Part shown: positions 15,082 through 22,837 of the stretch, piece by piece
How the letters are laid out: each line of letters begins with the position of its first letter
Numbering within the stretch: position 1 is the first letter of the stretch
DNA from: Thioalkalivibrio sp.
Lineage (GTDB): Bacteria; Pseudomonadota; Gammaproteobacteria; Ectothiorhodospirales; Ectothiorhodospiraceae
Length of the DNA stretch: 22,837 nucleotides
Reading direction: 5' to 3'
Assembly (NCBI GenBank): GCA_007120575.1
Contig: SKNJ01000243.1
Coordinates: 1-22,837 of the forward strand
Program-made: the position numbers and the translations under genes
The notes under the pieces: generated by a model
Databases searched by the model: none
The model's input: only the letters and a program-made list of their open reading frames with translations
What the model was told of the DNA's origin: nothing

Positions 15082-16935
15082 CTAGTCTTCGAAGCGGGAG
15101 ATGTCGCGCACCGCGCCGAACGCGGCGGAGGTCGTCATCAGGGCATAGGCGCGCAGGGCCTGGGACACCTGGCGGCTTCGCGACTCGGGCTTCCAGGCCT
15201 TCGGGCCACGGGCCTCCATGGCCTCGCGGCGGGCCGCCAGCGTGCCATCGTCCACGTCGATGCGGATCTCGCGCCCGGGGATGTCGATGACGATGGTGTC
15301 GCCCTCCTCGATCAGGCCGATCGCGCCACCCTGTGCGGCCTCTGGCGAGACGTGGCCGATGGACAGCCCGGAGGTGCCGCCGGAGAAGCGCCCGTCGGTG
15401 ATCAGCGCGCATTCCTTGCCCAGCCCCTTGGACTTCAGATACGAGGTCGGATACAGCATTTCCTGCATCCCGGGGCCACCCTTGGGGCCCTCGTAGCGGA
15501 TGATCACCACGTCGCCGGCCTGCACCTGATCGCCGAGGATGGCCTCGACGGCCGCATCCTGGCTCTCGAATACCCGCGCGGGGCCAGAGAACTTCAGGAT
15601 GCTCTCGTCGACGCCTGCGGTCTTCACGATGCAGCCGTCCGGGGCCATGTTGCCGTACAGCACGGCCAGGCCGCCGTCCTGCGAGTAGGCGTGCTCGATG
15701 TCACGGATGCAGCCGTTCTCGCGGTCGATGTCCAGGCTATCCCAGCTCTTGTCCTGACTGAACGCAACCTGGGTGGGCACGCCACCCGGTGCGGCCTTGT
15801 ACAGCGTCTCGGAGGCGGCGGCGTGGCGCATCACGTCCCACTGCTCCAGCGCCTGGCCCATGGTGTCGGCATGCACGGTGGGGATATCGCGGTGAATCAG
15901 CCCGCCGCGATCCAGCTCGGCCAGGATGCCGACCACGCCACCGGCGCGGTGCACGTCCTCCATGTGATAGAGCTGGGTGGCCGGGGCGACCTTGCACAGG
16001 TTCGGCACCTTGCGCGACAAGCGGTCAATGTCGGCCATGGTGAAGTCGACCTCGCCCTCGCGCGCGGCCGCCAGCAGGTGCAGCACGGTGTTGGTGGAGC
16101 CGCCCATGGCGATATCCAGGCTCATCGCGTTCTCGAACGCCTCGAAGGTGGCGATGGAGCGCGGCAGCACGGAGGCGTCATCCTGCTCGTAATAGCGCTT
16201 GGCGAGTTCCACTACGCGCTTGCCGGCCTGCTCGAACAGGCTCTTGCGCCCGGCGTGGGTGGCCAGCAGCGAGCCGTTGCCCGGCAGCGACAGGCCCAGC
16301 GCCTCGGTCAGGCAGTTCATCGAGTTGGCGGTGAACATGCCGGAGCAGGAGCCGCAGGTCGGGCAGGCGGAGCGCTCGATGGATTCCACTTCTTCATCCG
16401 AGGCGCTGGAGTCGGCGGCCTTGACCATCGCGTCCACCAGGTCCAGGTGGATGACCTTGTCGCTGCCCGGTGCCTGCACCTTGCCGGCCTCCATCGGCCC
16501 GCCGGAGACGAACACCACCGGGATGTTCAGGCGCATGGCGGCCATCAGCATACCGGGGGTGATCTTGTCGCAGTTGGAGATGCAGACCAGGGCATCGGCG
16601 CAGTGCGCGTTGACCATGTACTCCACCGAGTCGGCGATGATCTCGCGCGAGGGCAGGGAATAGAGCATCCCGCTGTGGCCCATCGCGATCCCGTCGTCCA
16701 CCGCGATGGTGTTGAATTCCTTGGCCACGCCACCGGCCTTCTCCACCTCGCCGGCCACCAGCTGACCCAGATCCTTCAGGTGCACATGCCCCGGCACGAA
16801 CTGGGTGAAGGAATTGGCGATGGCGATGATCGGCTTGCCGAAATCGCCATCCTTCATGCCGGTGGCGCGCCACAGGGCGCGGGCGCCGGCCATGTTGCGG
16901 CCGTGGGTGGTGGTGCGGGAACGATAGGCGGGCAT
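15082..16935 (-). CDS. ilvD: Dihydroxy-acid dehydratase IlvD
   Basis: 617 residues, one more than E. coli IlvD (616). It dehydrates 2,3-dihydroxy-isovalerate and its homologue to the keto acids of valine, leucine and isoleucine synthesis, using an iron-sulfur cluster and Mg2+. The cluster and metal motifs are visible: Asp81 in VDDGIAMGH, Cys122 and Lys124 in [10 protein letters not shown], and [11 protein letters not shown] at 191-201. The ATG at 16935 gives the standard start [25 protein letters not shown] sequence; upstream in-frame codons run into the divergent metal-binding gene and are not used. The last codons and stop form a 14-bp palindrome. No other ilv gene is adjacent. Confidence 0.96.
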   Translation of the reverse strand: MPAYRSRTTTHGRNMAGARALWRATGMKDGDFGKPIIAIANSFTQFVPGHVHLKDLGQLVAGEVEKAGGVAKEFNTIAVDDGIAMGHSGMLYSLPSREIIADSVEYMVNAHCADALVCISNCDKITPGMLMAAMRLNIPVVFVSGGPMEAGKVQAPGSDKVIHLDLVDAMVKAADSSASDEEVESIERSACPTCGSCSGMFTANSMNCLTEALGLSLPGNGSLLATHAGRKSLFEQAGKRVVELAKRYYEQDDASVLPRSIATFEAFENAMSLDIAMGGSTNTVLHLLAAAREGEVDFTMADIDRLSRKVPNLCKVAPATQLYHMEDVHRAGGVVGILAELDRGGLIHRDIPTVHADTMGQALEQWDVMRHAAASETLYKAAPGGVPTQVAFSQDKSWDSLDIDRENGCIRDIEHAYSQDGGLAVLYGNMAPDGCIVKTAGVDESILKFSGPARVFESQDAAVEAILGDQVQAGDVVIIRYEGPKGGPGMQEMLYPTSYLKSKGLGKECALITDGRFSGGTSGLSIGHVSPEAAQGGAIGLIEEGDTIVIDIPGREIRIDVDDGTLAARREAMEARGPKAWKPESRSRQVSQALRAYALMTTSAAFGAVRDISRFED

Positions 16936-16956
16936 GGGTTCGGGCTCTCGTGAACG

Positions 16957-16984
16957 TTTACGCGGAAGCGGAATCGTACATAAT
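16957..16984 (+). promoter_or_regulatory. Promoter for the CopZ-like/DUF192 pair
   Basis: -35 TTTACG (16957-16962) and -10 CATAAT (16979-16984, five of six consensus bases) are 16 bases apart. The predicted start at about 16991 lies 30 bases before the ATG at 17021. The -10 lies between the two copies of a direct repeat (16974-16994). Confidence 0.5.
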
Positions 16985-16994
16985 GAGTCGTACA
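16974..16994. repeat. Direct repeat TCGTACA flanking the -10 element
   Basis: TCGTACA occurs at 16974-16980 and 16988-16994, 14 bases start to start, with the -10 hexamer largely between them. Each copy contains the self-complementary GTAC. This arrangement could be an operator for the metal-binding pair or for ilvD; no known regulator's site is recognised. Confidence 0.35.
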
Positions 16995-17020
16995 AACCCC
17001 AGTACCCCGAGGTCCGTGGA

Positions 17021-17293
17021 ATGAAAATCGAAGTCGAGAACATCAAGTGCGGCGGCTGCGCCAGCTCCATCCGCAAGGGCCTGCTGCAGGTGGAGGGCGT
17101 CACCGGCGCCGAGGTGGACGTGGAAGGCGGTGCGGTCGAGGTCGAGGCCCCGGACAGCGCCCGCGAGGCGGTGGCCGCGAAACTCGCCAACATGGGCTAC
17201 CCGGAAGTCGGGTCGGTCTCCGGCCTGCGTTCCGCCAGCGCCAAGGCCAAGTCCTTCGCCAGCTGCGCCGTGGGGCGCATGAGCGGCGAATAG
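17021..17293 (+). CDS. Heavy-metal-associated (HMA) domain protein, CopZ-like
   Basis: 90 residues. Residues 1-65 form a ferredoxin-like HMA domain with the CxxC metal site CGGC (Cys10, Cys13) in the usual first loop and [16 protein letters not shown] strands after it. Such proteins carry Cu+ or another soft metal in the cytoplasm. A short basic, Ala-Ser-rich tail with an extra Cys extends beyond the domain. The ATG at 17021 follows GAGG and begins [10 protein letters not shown], the normal family start. It lies 3 bases before the DUF192 gene, suggesting one transcript, and diverges from ilvD. No P-type ATPase or copper regulator is in the window, so the metal is not known. Confidence 0.85.
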   Translation: MKIEVENIKCGGCASSIRKGLLQVEGVTGAEVDVEGGAVEVEAPDSAREAVAAKLANMGYPEVGSVSGLRSASAKAKSFASCAVGRMSGE

Positions 17294-17296
17294 GCC

Positions 17297-17770
17297 GTGA
17301 CGCCCGCCTTGTGGGGCCGGGCGTGGCACGGCCTTGCCTGGCTGGCGCTCATCGTCGTCCTCGGCGCGGGCCAGGCGCACGCGGACGACGGGCTGCCAAC
17401 CGCCGATCTGACGGTCGGCGAGCAGACCCTCACGATCGAGATCGCCGCGACAGACCGCAGTCGCCGTGTGGGGCTGATGCACCGTGACCACCTGCCCGGA
17501 GACCACGGCATGCTGTTCGTCTGGCCGCGCCCGGCGCAGTACGGCATGTGGATGCAGAACACCCACATCCCGCTGGACGTGGCCTTCATCGATGCGGATT
17601 TCACCATCACCAACATCGCCACCATGACACCCCATTCCACCCGCATCCACGAGGCGAAGCGCCCCGTGCGCTACGCCCTGGAGGTCAATGCCGGGTGGTT
17701 CGAGGCACACGGCATCGGGTCCGGCGACCGCGTCCCGGATCTTGAGCGCGTGCTGGGCCGGAGCGACTGA
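17297..17770 (+). CDS. Exported DUF192 domain protein
   Basis: 157 residues. A hydrophobic signal segment (about 8-25, ending AHA) is followed by a full DUF192 domain: IEIAATDRSRRVGLMHRDHL, GMLFVWPRP, YGMWMQNTHIPLDVAFID, and a final NAGWFEAHGIGSGD. The family is a small beta-sheet domain of unknown function, normally secreted or periplasmic. The GTG start, 3 bases after the stop of the CopZ-like gene, gives the natural signal peptide; the ribosome-binding site is weak, so translational coupling is likely. The pairing with a metal carrier hints at envelope metal handling, but that is inference only. Confidence 0.88.
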   Translation: MTPALWGRAWHGLAWLALIVVLGAGQAHADDGLPTADLTVGEQTLTIEIAATDRSRRVGLMHRDHLPGDHGMLFVWPRPAQYGMWMQNTHIPLDVAFIDADFTITNIATMTPHSTRIHEAKRPVRYALEVNAGWFEAHGIGSGDRVPDLERVLGRSD

Positions 17771-17870
17771 GCCACCCGAAAGCCCCGCGGCACCGCGGTC
17801 CGGACGTGCGAATTGGGCCGCGTCTCCCTAGACTGTCCGGTCAGGACACCCACAGGAAACGGACGCGCAA

Positions 17871-19241
17871 GTGACCACCATGCCCACCACTCCATCCGCT
17901 CGCCCCGGTGCCCCCTTGCGCCGGACCCCGCAGCCCGGGGAGCTGGCATGGTTCCGTGATGCCGTGCCGTACATTGCCGCCCATCGCGGGCGCACCATGG
18001 TGATCGCACTGGCGGGCGAAGCCGCCCAGGCACCGGAATTCCCGGCGCTGATGCGCGACATCGCCAAGCTCAATGCCCTCGGCATCCGGGTCGTACTGGT
18101 CTACGGCGCCCGCCCGCAGATCGAGACGCGGATGGCGGAACGCGGACTGACCCCGGCCTACGCCAACGGGCTGCGCGTGACCGACGCCCCGGCACTGGAA
18201 GCGGTGCTGGACGCGGTGGGCCGGCTGCGCCTGCAGATCGAGGGCCTGCTCTCGCGAAGTCTCGGCCAGCCGGGTACCGGCAACGCACGCCTGCGCGTGG
18301 CCAGTGGCAACTTCGTCACCGCACGGCCATTGGGCGTGCGCGACGGCGTGGACTTCCACTACACCGGCGAGGTGCGCGGGGTGGACACCACCGCCCTCGC
18401 GGCCTTGCTGGACCGCGAGCAGGTGGCCCTGGTCTCCCCGCTCGGCTACTCCCCCACCGGCGAGGTGTTCAATCTCTCCGGCGAGGATGTCGCTACCCAG
18501 GTTGCAATCGCACTGAACGCCGACAAGCTGATCTTTCTCACCGAAGCCGGGGTCCTGCGCGACCCCGAACACGGCGTGCTCGACCAGCTTACCGTGCCCG
18601 CTGCCCAGGAACTGCTGGAGACCGCCACCGATCTTCCGGAGGAACTGGCCAACCACTTGCGAAGCGCCATCGACGCCTGCCACCGCCGCGAGATGCGCGT
18701 GCACCTGGTGGACCGGCACGACGACGGCGGGCTGCTGACCGAACTGTTCACCCGCCAGGGGATCGGGACACTGGTTTCGCGCGAGCCGCTGGAGCAACTG
18801 CGTCCGGCGACGCTCGACGATGTTGGTGGCATCCATGCCCTGCTGGAACCGCTGGAGGTCGAAGGCATCCTGGTGCATCGCGCCCGGGAGCACCTGGAAC
18901 TGGAGATCGACCGCTTCCAGGTACTGGAGGCCGATGGCCTGATCATCGGCACCGCCGCGCTGTACCCCTTCGAGACGGATGCGGCGGAGATCGCCTGCCT
19001 GGCGCTGCACGCGGATTACCGCGGGAGCGGCCGCGGCGACCGCCTGTTGCAGGCCATGGAACAACTGGCGCGGGAGCAGGGCATCCGGCGGGTGTTCGTG
19101 CTGACCACCCGCACCGCCCAGTGGTTCCAGGAGCGCGGCTACACGCCGGGCCAGGTGGACGATCTGCCCGTCAGCCGGCAGACCCGCTACAACCAGGCGC
19201 GCAACTCGCGGGTCTTTACCCGCATCCTGGACACCGCGTAG
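17871..19241 (+). CDS. argA: Amino-acid N-acetyltransferase (N-acetylglutamate synthase) ArgA
   Basis: 456 residues (E. coli 443). It transfers acetyl from acetyl-CoA to glutamate, the first step of arginine synthesis. The N-terminal about 290 residues are an amino-acid-kinase-like domain (FRDAVPYIAAHRGRTMVI, VLVYGARPQIETRM, NLSGEDVATQVAIALNADKLIFLTEAGV), which in this family binds arginine for feedback control. The C-terminal part is a GNAT domain with CLALHADYRGSGRGDRLL as acetyl-CoA loop and WFQERGY near the end. The start may be GTG 17871 or ATG 17880; neither has an ideal ribosome-binding site. The gene ends 12 bases from the convergent dksA-type gene. No other arg gene is adjacent. Confidence 0.94.
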   Translation: MTTMPTTPSARPGAPLRRTPQPGELAWFRDAVPYIAAHRGRTMVIALAGEAAQAPEFPALMRDIAKLNALGIRVVLVYGARPQIETRMAERGLTPAYANGLRVTDAPALEAVLDAVGRLRLQIEGLLSRSLGQPGTGNARLRVASGNFVTARPLGVRDGVDFHYTGEVRGVDTTALAALLDREQVALVSPLGYSPTGEVFNLSGEDVATQVAIALNADKLIFLTEAGVLRDPEHGVLDQLTVPAAQELLETATDLPEELANHLRSAIDACHRREMRVHLVDRHDDGGLLTELFTRQGIGTLVSREPLEQLRPATLDDVGGIHALLEPLEVEGILVHRAREHLELEIDRFQVLEADGLIIGTAALYPFETDAAEIACLALHADYRGSGRGDRLLQAMEQLAREQGIRRVFVLTTRTAQWFQERGYTPGQVDDLPVSRQTRYNQARNSRVFTRILDTA

Positions 19242-19253
19242 CGGCGCGACAGG

Positions 19254-19679
19254 CTACTGGGCGTAGCGCGCCTCGTCGCGCTCGTGGGCCTCCTGGGCGG
19301 CCACGCTCAGGGTGGCGATCGGGCGGGCCTCCAGCCGGGCGATGCCGATCGGCTCCCCGGTCTCCTCGCAGTACCCGTATTCGCCCCGGTCGATGCGCGC
19401 CAGCGCCTCGTCGATCTTGTTCAGGAGCTTGCGGTAACGATCCCGGGTGCGCAGTTCCAGGCCGGCATCGGTCTCGTGGCTGGCGCGGTCATTGGGATCC
19501 GGCTCCTGCCAGCTCTCGCTGCGCAGGTGTTCCAGGGTCTGCTCCGACTCCTCGATCAGCTCGGCACGCCAGGCCTCGAGCCTGGCGCGAAAGTAGTCCA
19601 GTTGACGCGGATTCATGTAGGGTTCGTCCTCGGACGGACGGTACCCGGAATCCGGGCGGGTCTTGGTTTCCTGGCTCAT
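19254..19679 (-). CDS. dksA: DksA-family RNA polymerase-binding factor, zinc finger degenerated (C-x2-T / S-x2-A)
   Basis: 141 residues. The coiled-coil part (MNPRQLDYFRARLEAWRAEL, LELRTRDRYRKLLNKIDEAL) and the tip DPNDRA with Asp61, Asp64 and Ala66 match DksA, which enters the polymerase secondary channel and acts with ppGpp. In the globular domain three of the four zinc-ligand cysteines of E. coli DksA are replaced: CEET (Cys104, Thr107) and SVAA (Ser125, Ala128), while IGIARLEARP between them is preserved. This is the arrangement of zinc-independent DksA2-type proteins. The start at 19679 follows GAGGGG; longer readings have no homology. It is transcribed towards argA and away from cpdA. 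Confidence 0.9.
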   Translation of the reverse strand: MSQETKTRPDSGYRPSEDEPYMNPRQLDYFRARLEAWRAELIEESEQTLEHLRSESWQEPDPNDRASHETDAGLELRTRDRYRKLLNKIDEALARIDRGEYGYCEETGEPIGIARLEARPIATLSVAAQEAHERDEARYAQ

Positions 19680-19752
19680 CTCGGGCCCCTCGCCAGGCCC
19701 CTTCCCGCCCCATGCGGAAAGGCCCCGGCGCGTTACGCGGTACACCCGATCG

Positions 19753-19783
19753 AGTATAGGGCAATAACCCGGCCGGGCGGCAA
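19753..19783 (-). promoter_or_regulatory. Possible promoter of the dksA-type gene
   Basis: On the minus strand a good -10 TATACT (19758-19753) and a -35 TTGCCG (19783-19778) with a long 19-base spacer. The spacer contains the perfect 10-bp palindrome CCCGGCCGGG (19768-19777). Spacing is suboptimal, so the -10 is better supported than the -35. The leader before the ATG would be about 65 bases. Confidence 0.4.
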
Positions 19784-19839
19784 ATACGAAAGCGCGCCCC
19801 AACGCACAACCCCGACCAACGGACAGCGACACGCCCCGC

Positions 19840-20622
19840 ATGCAGCGCATCCTCCAGATCAGCGACACCCACCTGGGCCGGGAGCCCGGACCGATCCGCC
19901 CCGGCTACCCCGACAGCGACCACCAGCTCGCGCGGGTCCTCGAGGCGCTCGTCCGGAACGAGCCACGCCCGGACCTGCTCTGGCTGACCGGCGACCTCGC
20001 GGAAGACCCCGCGCCGGAGGCCTATACGCGCCTGCTGGACCTGCTGGACCGACACGTGCCTGGCTGGCCGCTCGCCGGCCTGGCGGGCAATCACGACGAG
20101 TGGTGCGAACTGGACCGGGCCTTCACGTCGGCCGGGCACCTACTGGACGGACACCGCGTACAGGGCGAGTGGGTCCTGGTCGGAGTCAACTCGGCAGTCC
20201 CGGGACAGGCGGCCGGGCGCATCGAGCCCGCCGAACTGGAACGGCTGGAGCGGGTGCTGACCCGTCATCCGGCGCACTGGGCGATGATCGCCATCCACCA
20301 CCCGGTCGTGCCGATCGGAAGCGCCTGGATGGACCGCATCGGCCTGACCAACCCGGACGACCTGTTCGCGGTGCTGGACCGCCACCCGCGCGTACGCGCC
20401 TGCCTGTTTGGCCATATCCACCAGGACTTTCGCAGCGAGCGTCGGGGCGTCGAGCTGCTGGGCTGTCCCTCTACCTGCATCCAGTTCGCCCCCGGTTCCG
20501 AACGGTTTGCGCTGGACACCGAGCACGCCGGCTATCGCATGCTGGAACTGCACCCGGACGGCCGGATCGACACCCGCGTCGAACGGGTTCCCGGCGCCGG
20601 CCCCGAGGAGGCCCGAGCATGA
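19840..20622 (+). CDS. cpdA: 3',5'-cyclic AMP phosphodiesterase CpdA
   Basis: 260 residues. All calcineurin-like metallophosphoesterase motifs are present: Asp9 and His11 in QISDTHL, GDL at 51-53, GNHD at 83-86, the IHHP around 152-155 and GHIH at 191-194. The region GCPSTCIQFAPGSERFALDT and the ending GYRMLELHPDG follow E. coli CpdA closely, supporting cAMP phosphodiesterase rather than a general phosphatase. It would lower intracellular cAMP and so damp CRP-type regulation; a CRP-type palindrome occurs near 7.8 kb. Only a weak GGACAG precedes the ATG. Its TGA overlaps the amgK start (ATGA), making it first in a three-gene cluster. Confidence 0.9.
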   Translation: MQRILQISDTHLGREPGPIRPGYPDSDHQLARVLEALVRNEPRPDLLWLTGDLAEDPAPEAYTRLLDLLDRHVPGWPLAGLAGNHDEWCELDRAFTSAGHLLDGHRVQGEWVLVGVNSAVPGQAAGRIEPAELERLERVLTRHPAHWAMIAIHHPVVPIGSAWMDRIGLTNPDDLFAVLDRHPRVRACLFGHIHQDFRSERRGVELLGCPSTCIQFAPGSERFALDTEHAGYRMLELHPDGRIDTRVERVPGAGPEEARA

Positions 20623-21614
20623 TCCCGGACGATACCCGCAGCAAGCAGCTCGCGGCCTGGCTGAGGCAGCAGCCGGGCACCTTCACCGACCTGGCCCTGC
20701 TGCGGGCGGATGCCAGTTTCCGGCGCTATTTCCGTCTGCGCCGCGATGGCGAATCGGTGGTACTGATGGACGCCCCGCCGGAGCGCGAGGCCACCGGACC
20801 GTTCGTGCAGGTGGCGCGGCTGCTGGAGTCGCTGGGGCTGCGGCCACCCCGCGTGCTGGTGCACGACCCGACGGCCGGGTTCGTCCTGCTCGAGGATCTG
20901 GGCGACCGGACCTTTACCCGGGCCCTTGCCGAAGGGGCCGGAGAAGGCGCGCTGTACGACCGCGCCATCGACACCCTGATCCAGCTCCACCGTGCCTGGC
21001 CGGAACAGGCCGCGAAGGCGCCGGCCCTGCCCGCCTACGACACCCCGCGCCTGCTCGACGAGGCCGCCCTGTTCGCCGACTGGTACTGGCCGGAACATCG
21101 GGGTACCGCGATGGAGTCGACGCAGCGCGAGGCGTTCATGGAAGCGTGGCGCGAGACCCTTGAAGGGCTCCCCGCCCTGGACAACACACTGGTGCTGCGC
21201 GACTTCCACGTCGACAACCTGATGCTGCCACCCGGCGAGGACCGCGGCTGCGCCGTGCTGGACTTTCAGGACGCGGTAATCGGCAGCCCGGCCTACGATG
21301 TCGTCTCCCTGCTGGAGGATGCCCGCCGCGACGTGTCGCCGGCCACGGTGGAACGCGGCCTGGACCGCTACTTCGCGGGAACCCACCGGGACCGCGAGGC
21401 CTTCATGCGCCATTACCGGGTCCTCGGTGCCCAGCGCACCACCAAGATCCTCGGCATCTTCGTGCGCCTGGCCCGGCGCGACGCGAAGCCCCGTTACCTG
21501 GAGCACCTGCCCCGCCTGCACCGCCTGCTGGCGCAGGGGCTGCCCCATGCGGGCTTGGAACCGGTCGCCGCCTGGTTTGAAAACCACATGCCCGAACGGC
21601 TGCAGGAGGACTAA
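20619..21614 (+). CDS. amgK: Anomeric N-acetylmuramate/N-acetylglucosamine kinase AmgK
   Basis: 331 residues of the aminoglycoside phosphotransferase/kinase fold. The N-terminus has the family phrase LLRADASFRRYFRL. The catalytic loop is LRDFHVDNLM (Asp195, Asn200) and the metal-binding motif is LDFQDA (Asp215). The FQDAVIGSPAYDVVSLLEDARRDV segment is typical of AmgK. The enzyme phosphorylates the anomeric carbon of MurNAc (and GlcNAc), feeding recycled wall sugar into UDP-MurNAc and bypassing de novo fosfomycin-sensitive synthesis. The ATG overlaps the cpdA stop, with GAGGAGG just upstream, and murU starts 3 bases after its stop, so the kinase and nucleotidyltransferase are surely co-expressed. 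Confidence 0.92.
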   Translation: MIPDDTRSKQLAAWLRQQPGTFTDLALLRADASFRRYFRLRRDGESVVLMDAPPEREATGPFVQVARLLESLGLRPPRVLVHDPTAGFVLLEDLGDRTFTRALAEGAGEGALYDRAIDTLIQLHRAWPEQAAKAPALPAYDTPRLLDEAALFADWYWPEHRGTAMESTQREAFMEAWRETLEGLPALDNTLVLRDFHVDNLMLPPGEDRGCAVLDFQDAVIGSPAYDVVSLLEDARRDVSPATVERGLDRYFAGTHRDREAFMRHYRVLGAQRTTKILGIFVRLARRDAKPRYLEHLPRLHRLLAQGLPHAGLEPVAAWFENHMPERLQED

Positions 21615-22292
<678 letters not shown>

Positions 22293-22333
22293 CCCGCCGG
22301 CAGCAGCCCGCAGCACCCTTGCGGACGTATTGT

Positions 22334-22822
22334 TCAGGGCTTGATGTAGGTATACCCGGCGCGTTGCAGACGCGTCAGCTCGACGAGCCCACTGGAAACG
22401 ACGTCCTTCTCCGCGACCTCGTGCAGATCCGCACGCTCGAGCCCGCGCGACTCCATCGTGTTGCCGCACACCAGGAACCGCACGTCCTGCAGCTTCAGGG
22501 TATTCACGGTGCTGCGCAGGTCCGGGTCCGTGCGGGCGTGCTGCAGCAGGCTGATGCCACTGCCGTGGGTGAGCACCTTGATCTCCAGCGCGGCATCCGC
22601 CGGGGTCCCGTCGATGTGATTCTGCAGGTTGCGCAGGGCGTTCAGGTGCAACTCCGGGTCATCGGTATTGATGTGATAGACCACCCGCAGCGGCTCGTCG
22701 GCCGCCGGGGCCTCGGCGATGGTGCCGAACAACAGCGCCGTCGCACCACCCGCCACCAGCATCAACAAGAACGCCCCGGCCAGGAACCAGCCGGGGCGCA
22801 ACACTCGTTTATCGCGGTTCAT
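22334..22822 (-). CDS. Membrane-anchored DsrE/DsrF-like protein
   Basis: 162 residues. One hydrophobic segment (about 12-33) follows a basic N-terminus, so the domain probably faces the periplasm, anchored or released. The rest, RVVYHINTDDPELHLNALRNLQNHI, LEIKVLTHGSGISLL and VRFLVCGNTMESRGL, is a DsrE-type fold with a single conserved Cys119 where sulfur-carrying members have theirs. DsrE proteins relay sulfur in cytoplasmic sulfur oxidation; exported relatives are common in sulfur bacteria but poorly studied. No dsr or sox gene is adjacent. The ATG at 22822 has GGAG 5 bases upstream. The window ends just beyond, so its promoter is not visible. Confidence 0.82.
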   Translation of the reverse strand: MNRDKRVLRPGWFLAGAFLLMLVAGGATALLFGTIAEAPAADEPLRVVYHINTDDPELHLNALRNLQNHIDGTPADAALEIKVLTHGSGISLLQHARTDPDLRSTVNTLKLQDVRFLVCGNTMESRGLERADLHEVAEKDVVSSGLVELTRLQRAGYTYIKP

Positions 22823-22837
22823 CGGGACTCCGGCCGC

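Noticed and set aside
15077..15090. Perfect 14-bp palindrome GAAGACTAGTCTTC over the ilvD stop
   Set aside because: It consists largely of ordinary Glu-Asp-stop codons, leaves only a short 5-bp stem in RNA and lacks a T-run; probably chance.

Overview
The window looks like an ordinary chromosomal segment of a GC-rich gammaproteobacterium. Gene content (IlvD, ArgA, Rep, AmpD, AmgK/MurU, CpdA, NhaP2-type antiporter, LpxR-type deacylase) and two small sulfur-related proteins (an exported rhodanese and a membrane-anchored DsrE-like protein) suggest a sulfur-oxidising Ectothiorhodospiraceae such as Thioalkalivibrio. That placement is inference from content and style, not from a database match. No rRNA, tRNA, CRISPR array, phage module or intact transposase was found.

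Layout, 0-3.1 kb: the tail of an OmpA-type gene, a HisN/inositol-monophosphatase-family gene, a small DUF2322-type gene with its own promoter, then a 164-bp palindromic MITE-like element with a perfect 6-bp target duplication. The element abuts, and supplies the stop codon of, a leftward three-gene cluster: thioredoxin-like protein, AmpD and histidine phosphatase. 3.2-7.7 kb: Rep helicase converges on a chemoreceptor gene; the receptor has an intrinsic terminator, a sigma-28-like promoter and a long hairpin at the predicted mRNA 5' end. Upstream of it lies an exported rhodanese with a perfect CRP-type palindrome in its leader. 8.1-10.9 kb: a K+/H+ antiporter and an LpxR-family lipid A deacylase are divergent, with overlapping start codons. 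10.9-14.7 kb: an exported metallo-beta-lactamase-fold hydrolase, a DUF502 membrane protein and a second chemoreceptor with a matching sigma-28-like promoter. 14.7-15.1 kb: a noncoding stretch with two inverted repeats. 15.1-17.8 kb: ilvD, divergent from a CopZ-like metal-binding protein and an exported DUF192 protein. 17.9-19.7 kb: argA converging on a dksA-type gene whose zinc-finger cysteines are mostly replaced. 19.8-22.8 kb: a tight cpdA-amgK-murU cluster converging on a DsrE-like gene.

Functional themes: (i) peptidoglycan recycling appears twice, as AmpD on the left and the AmgK-MurU shunt on the right, the latter coupled to a cAMP phosphodiesterase gene; (ii) two chemoreceptors appear to share flagellar sigma-factor control; (iii) amino-acid biosynthesis (IlvD, ArgA) and the stringent-response cofactor DksA are present; (iv) envelope functions include LpxR, OmpA, an exported MBL hydrolase and DUF192. 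The clearest non-genic discoveries are the MITE-like element that remodels a gene's 3' end and the paired sigma-28-like promoters with identical spacing.
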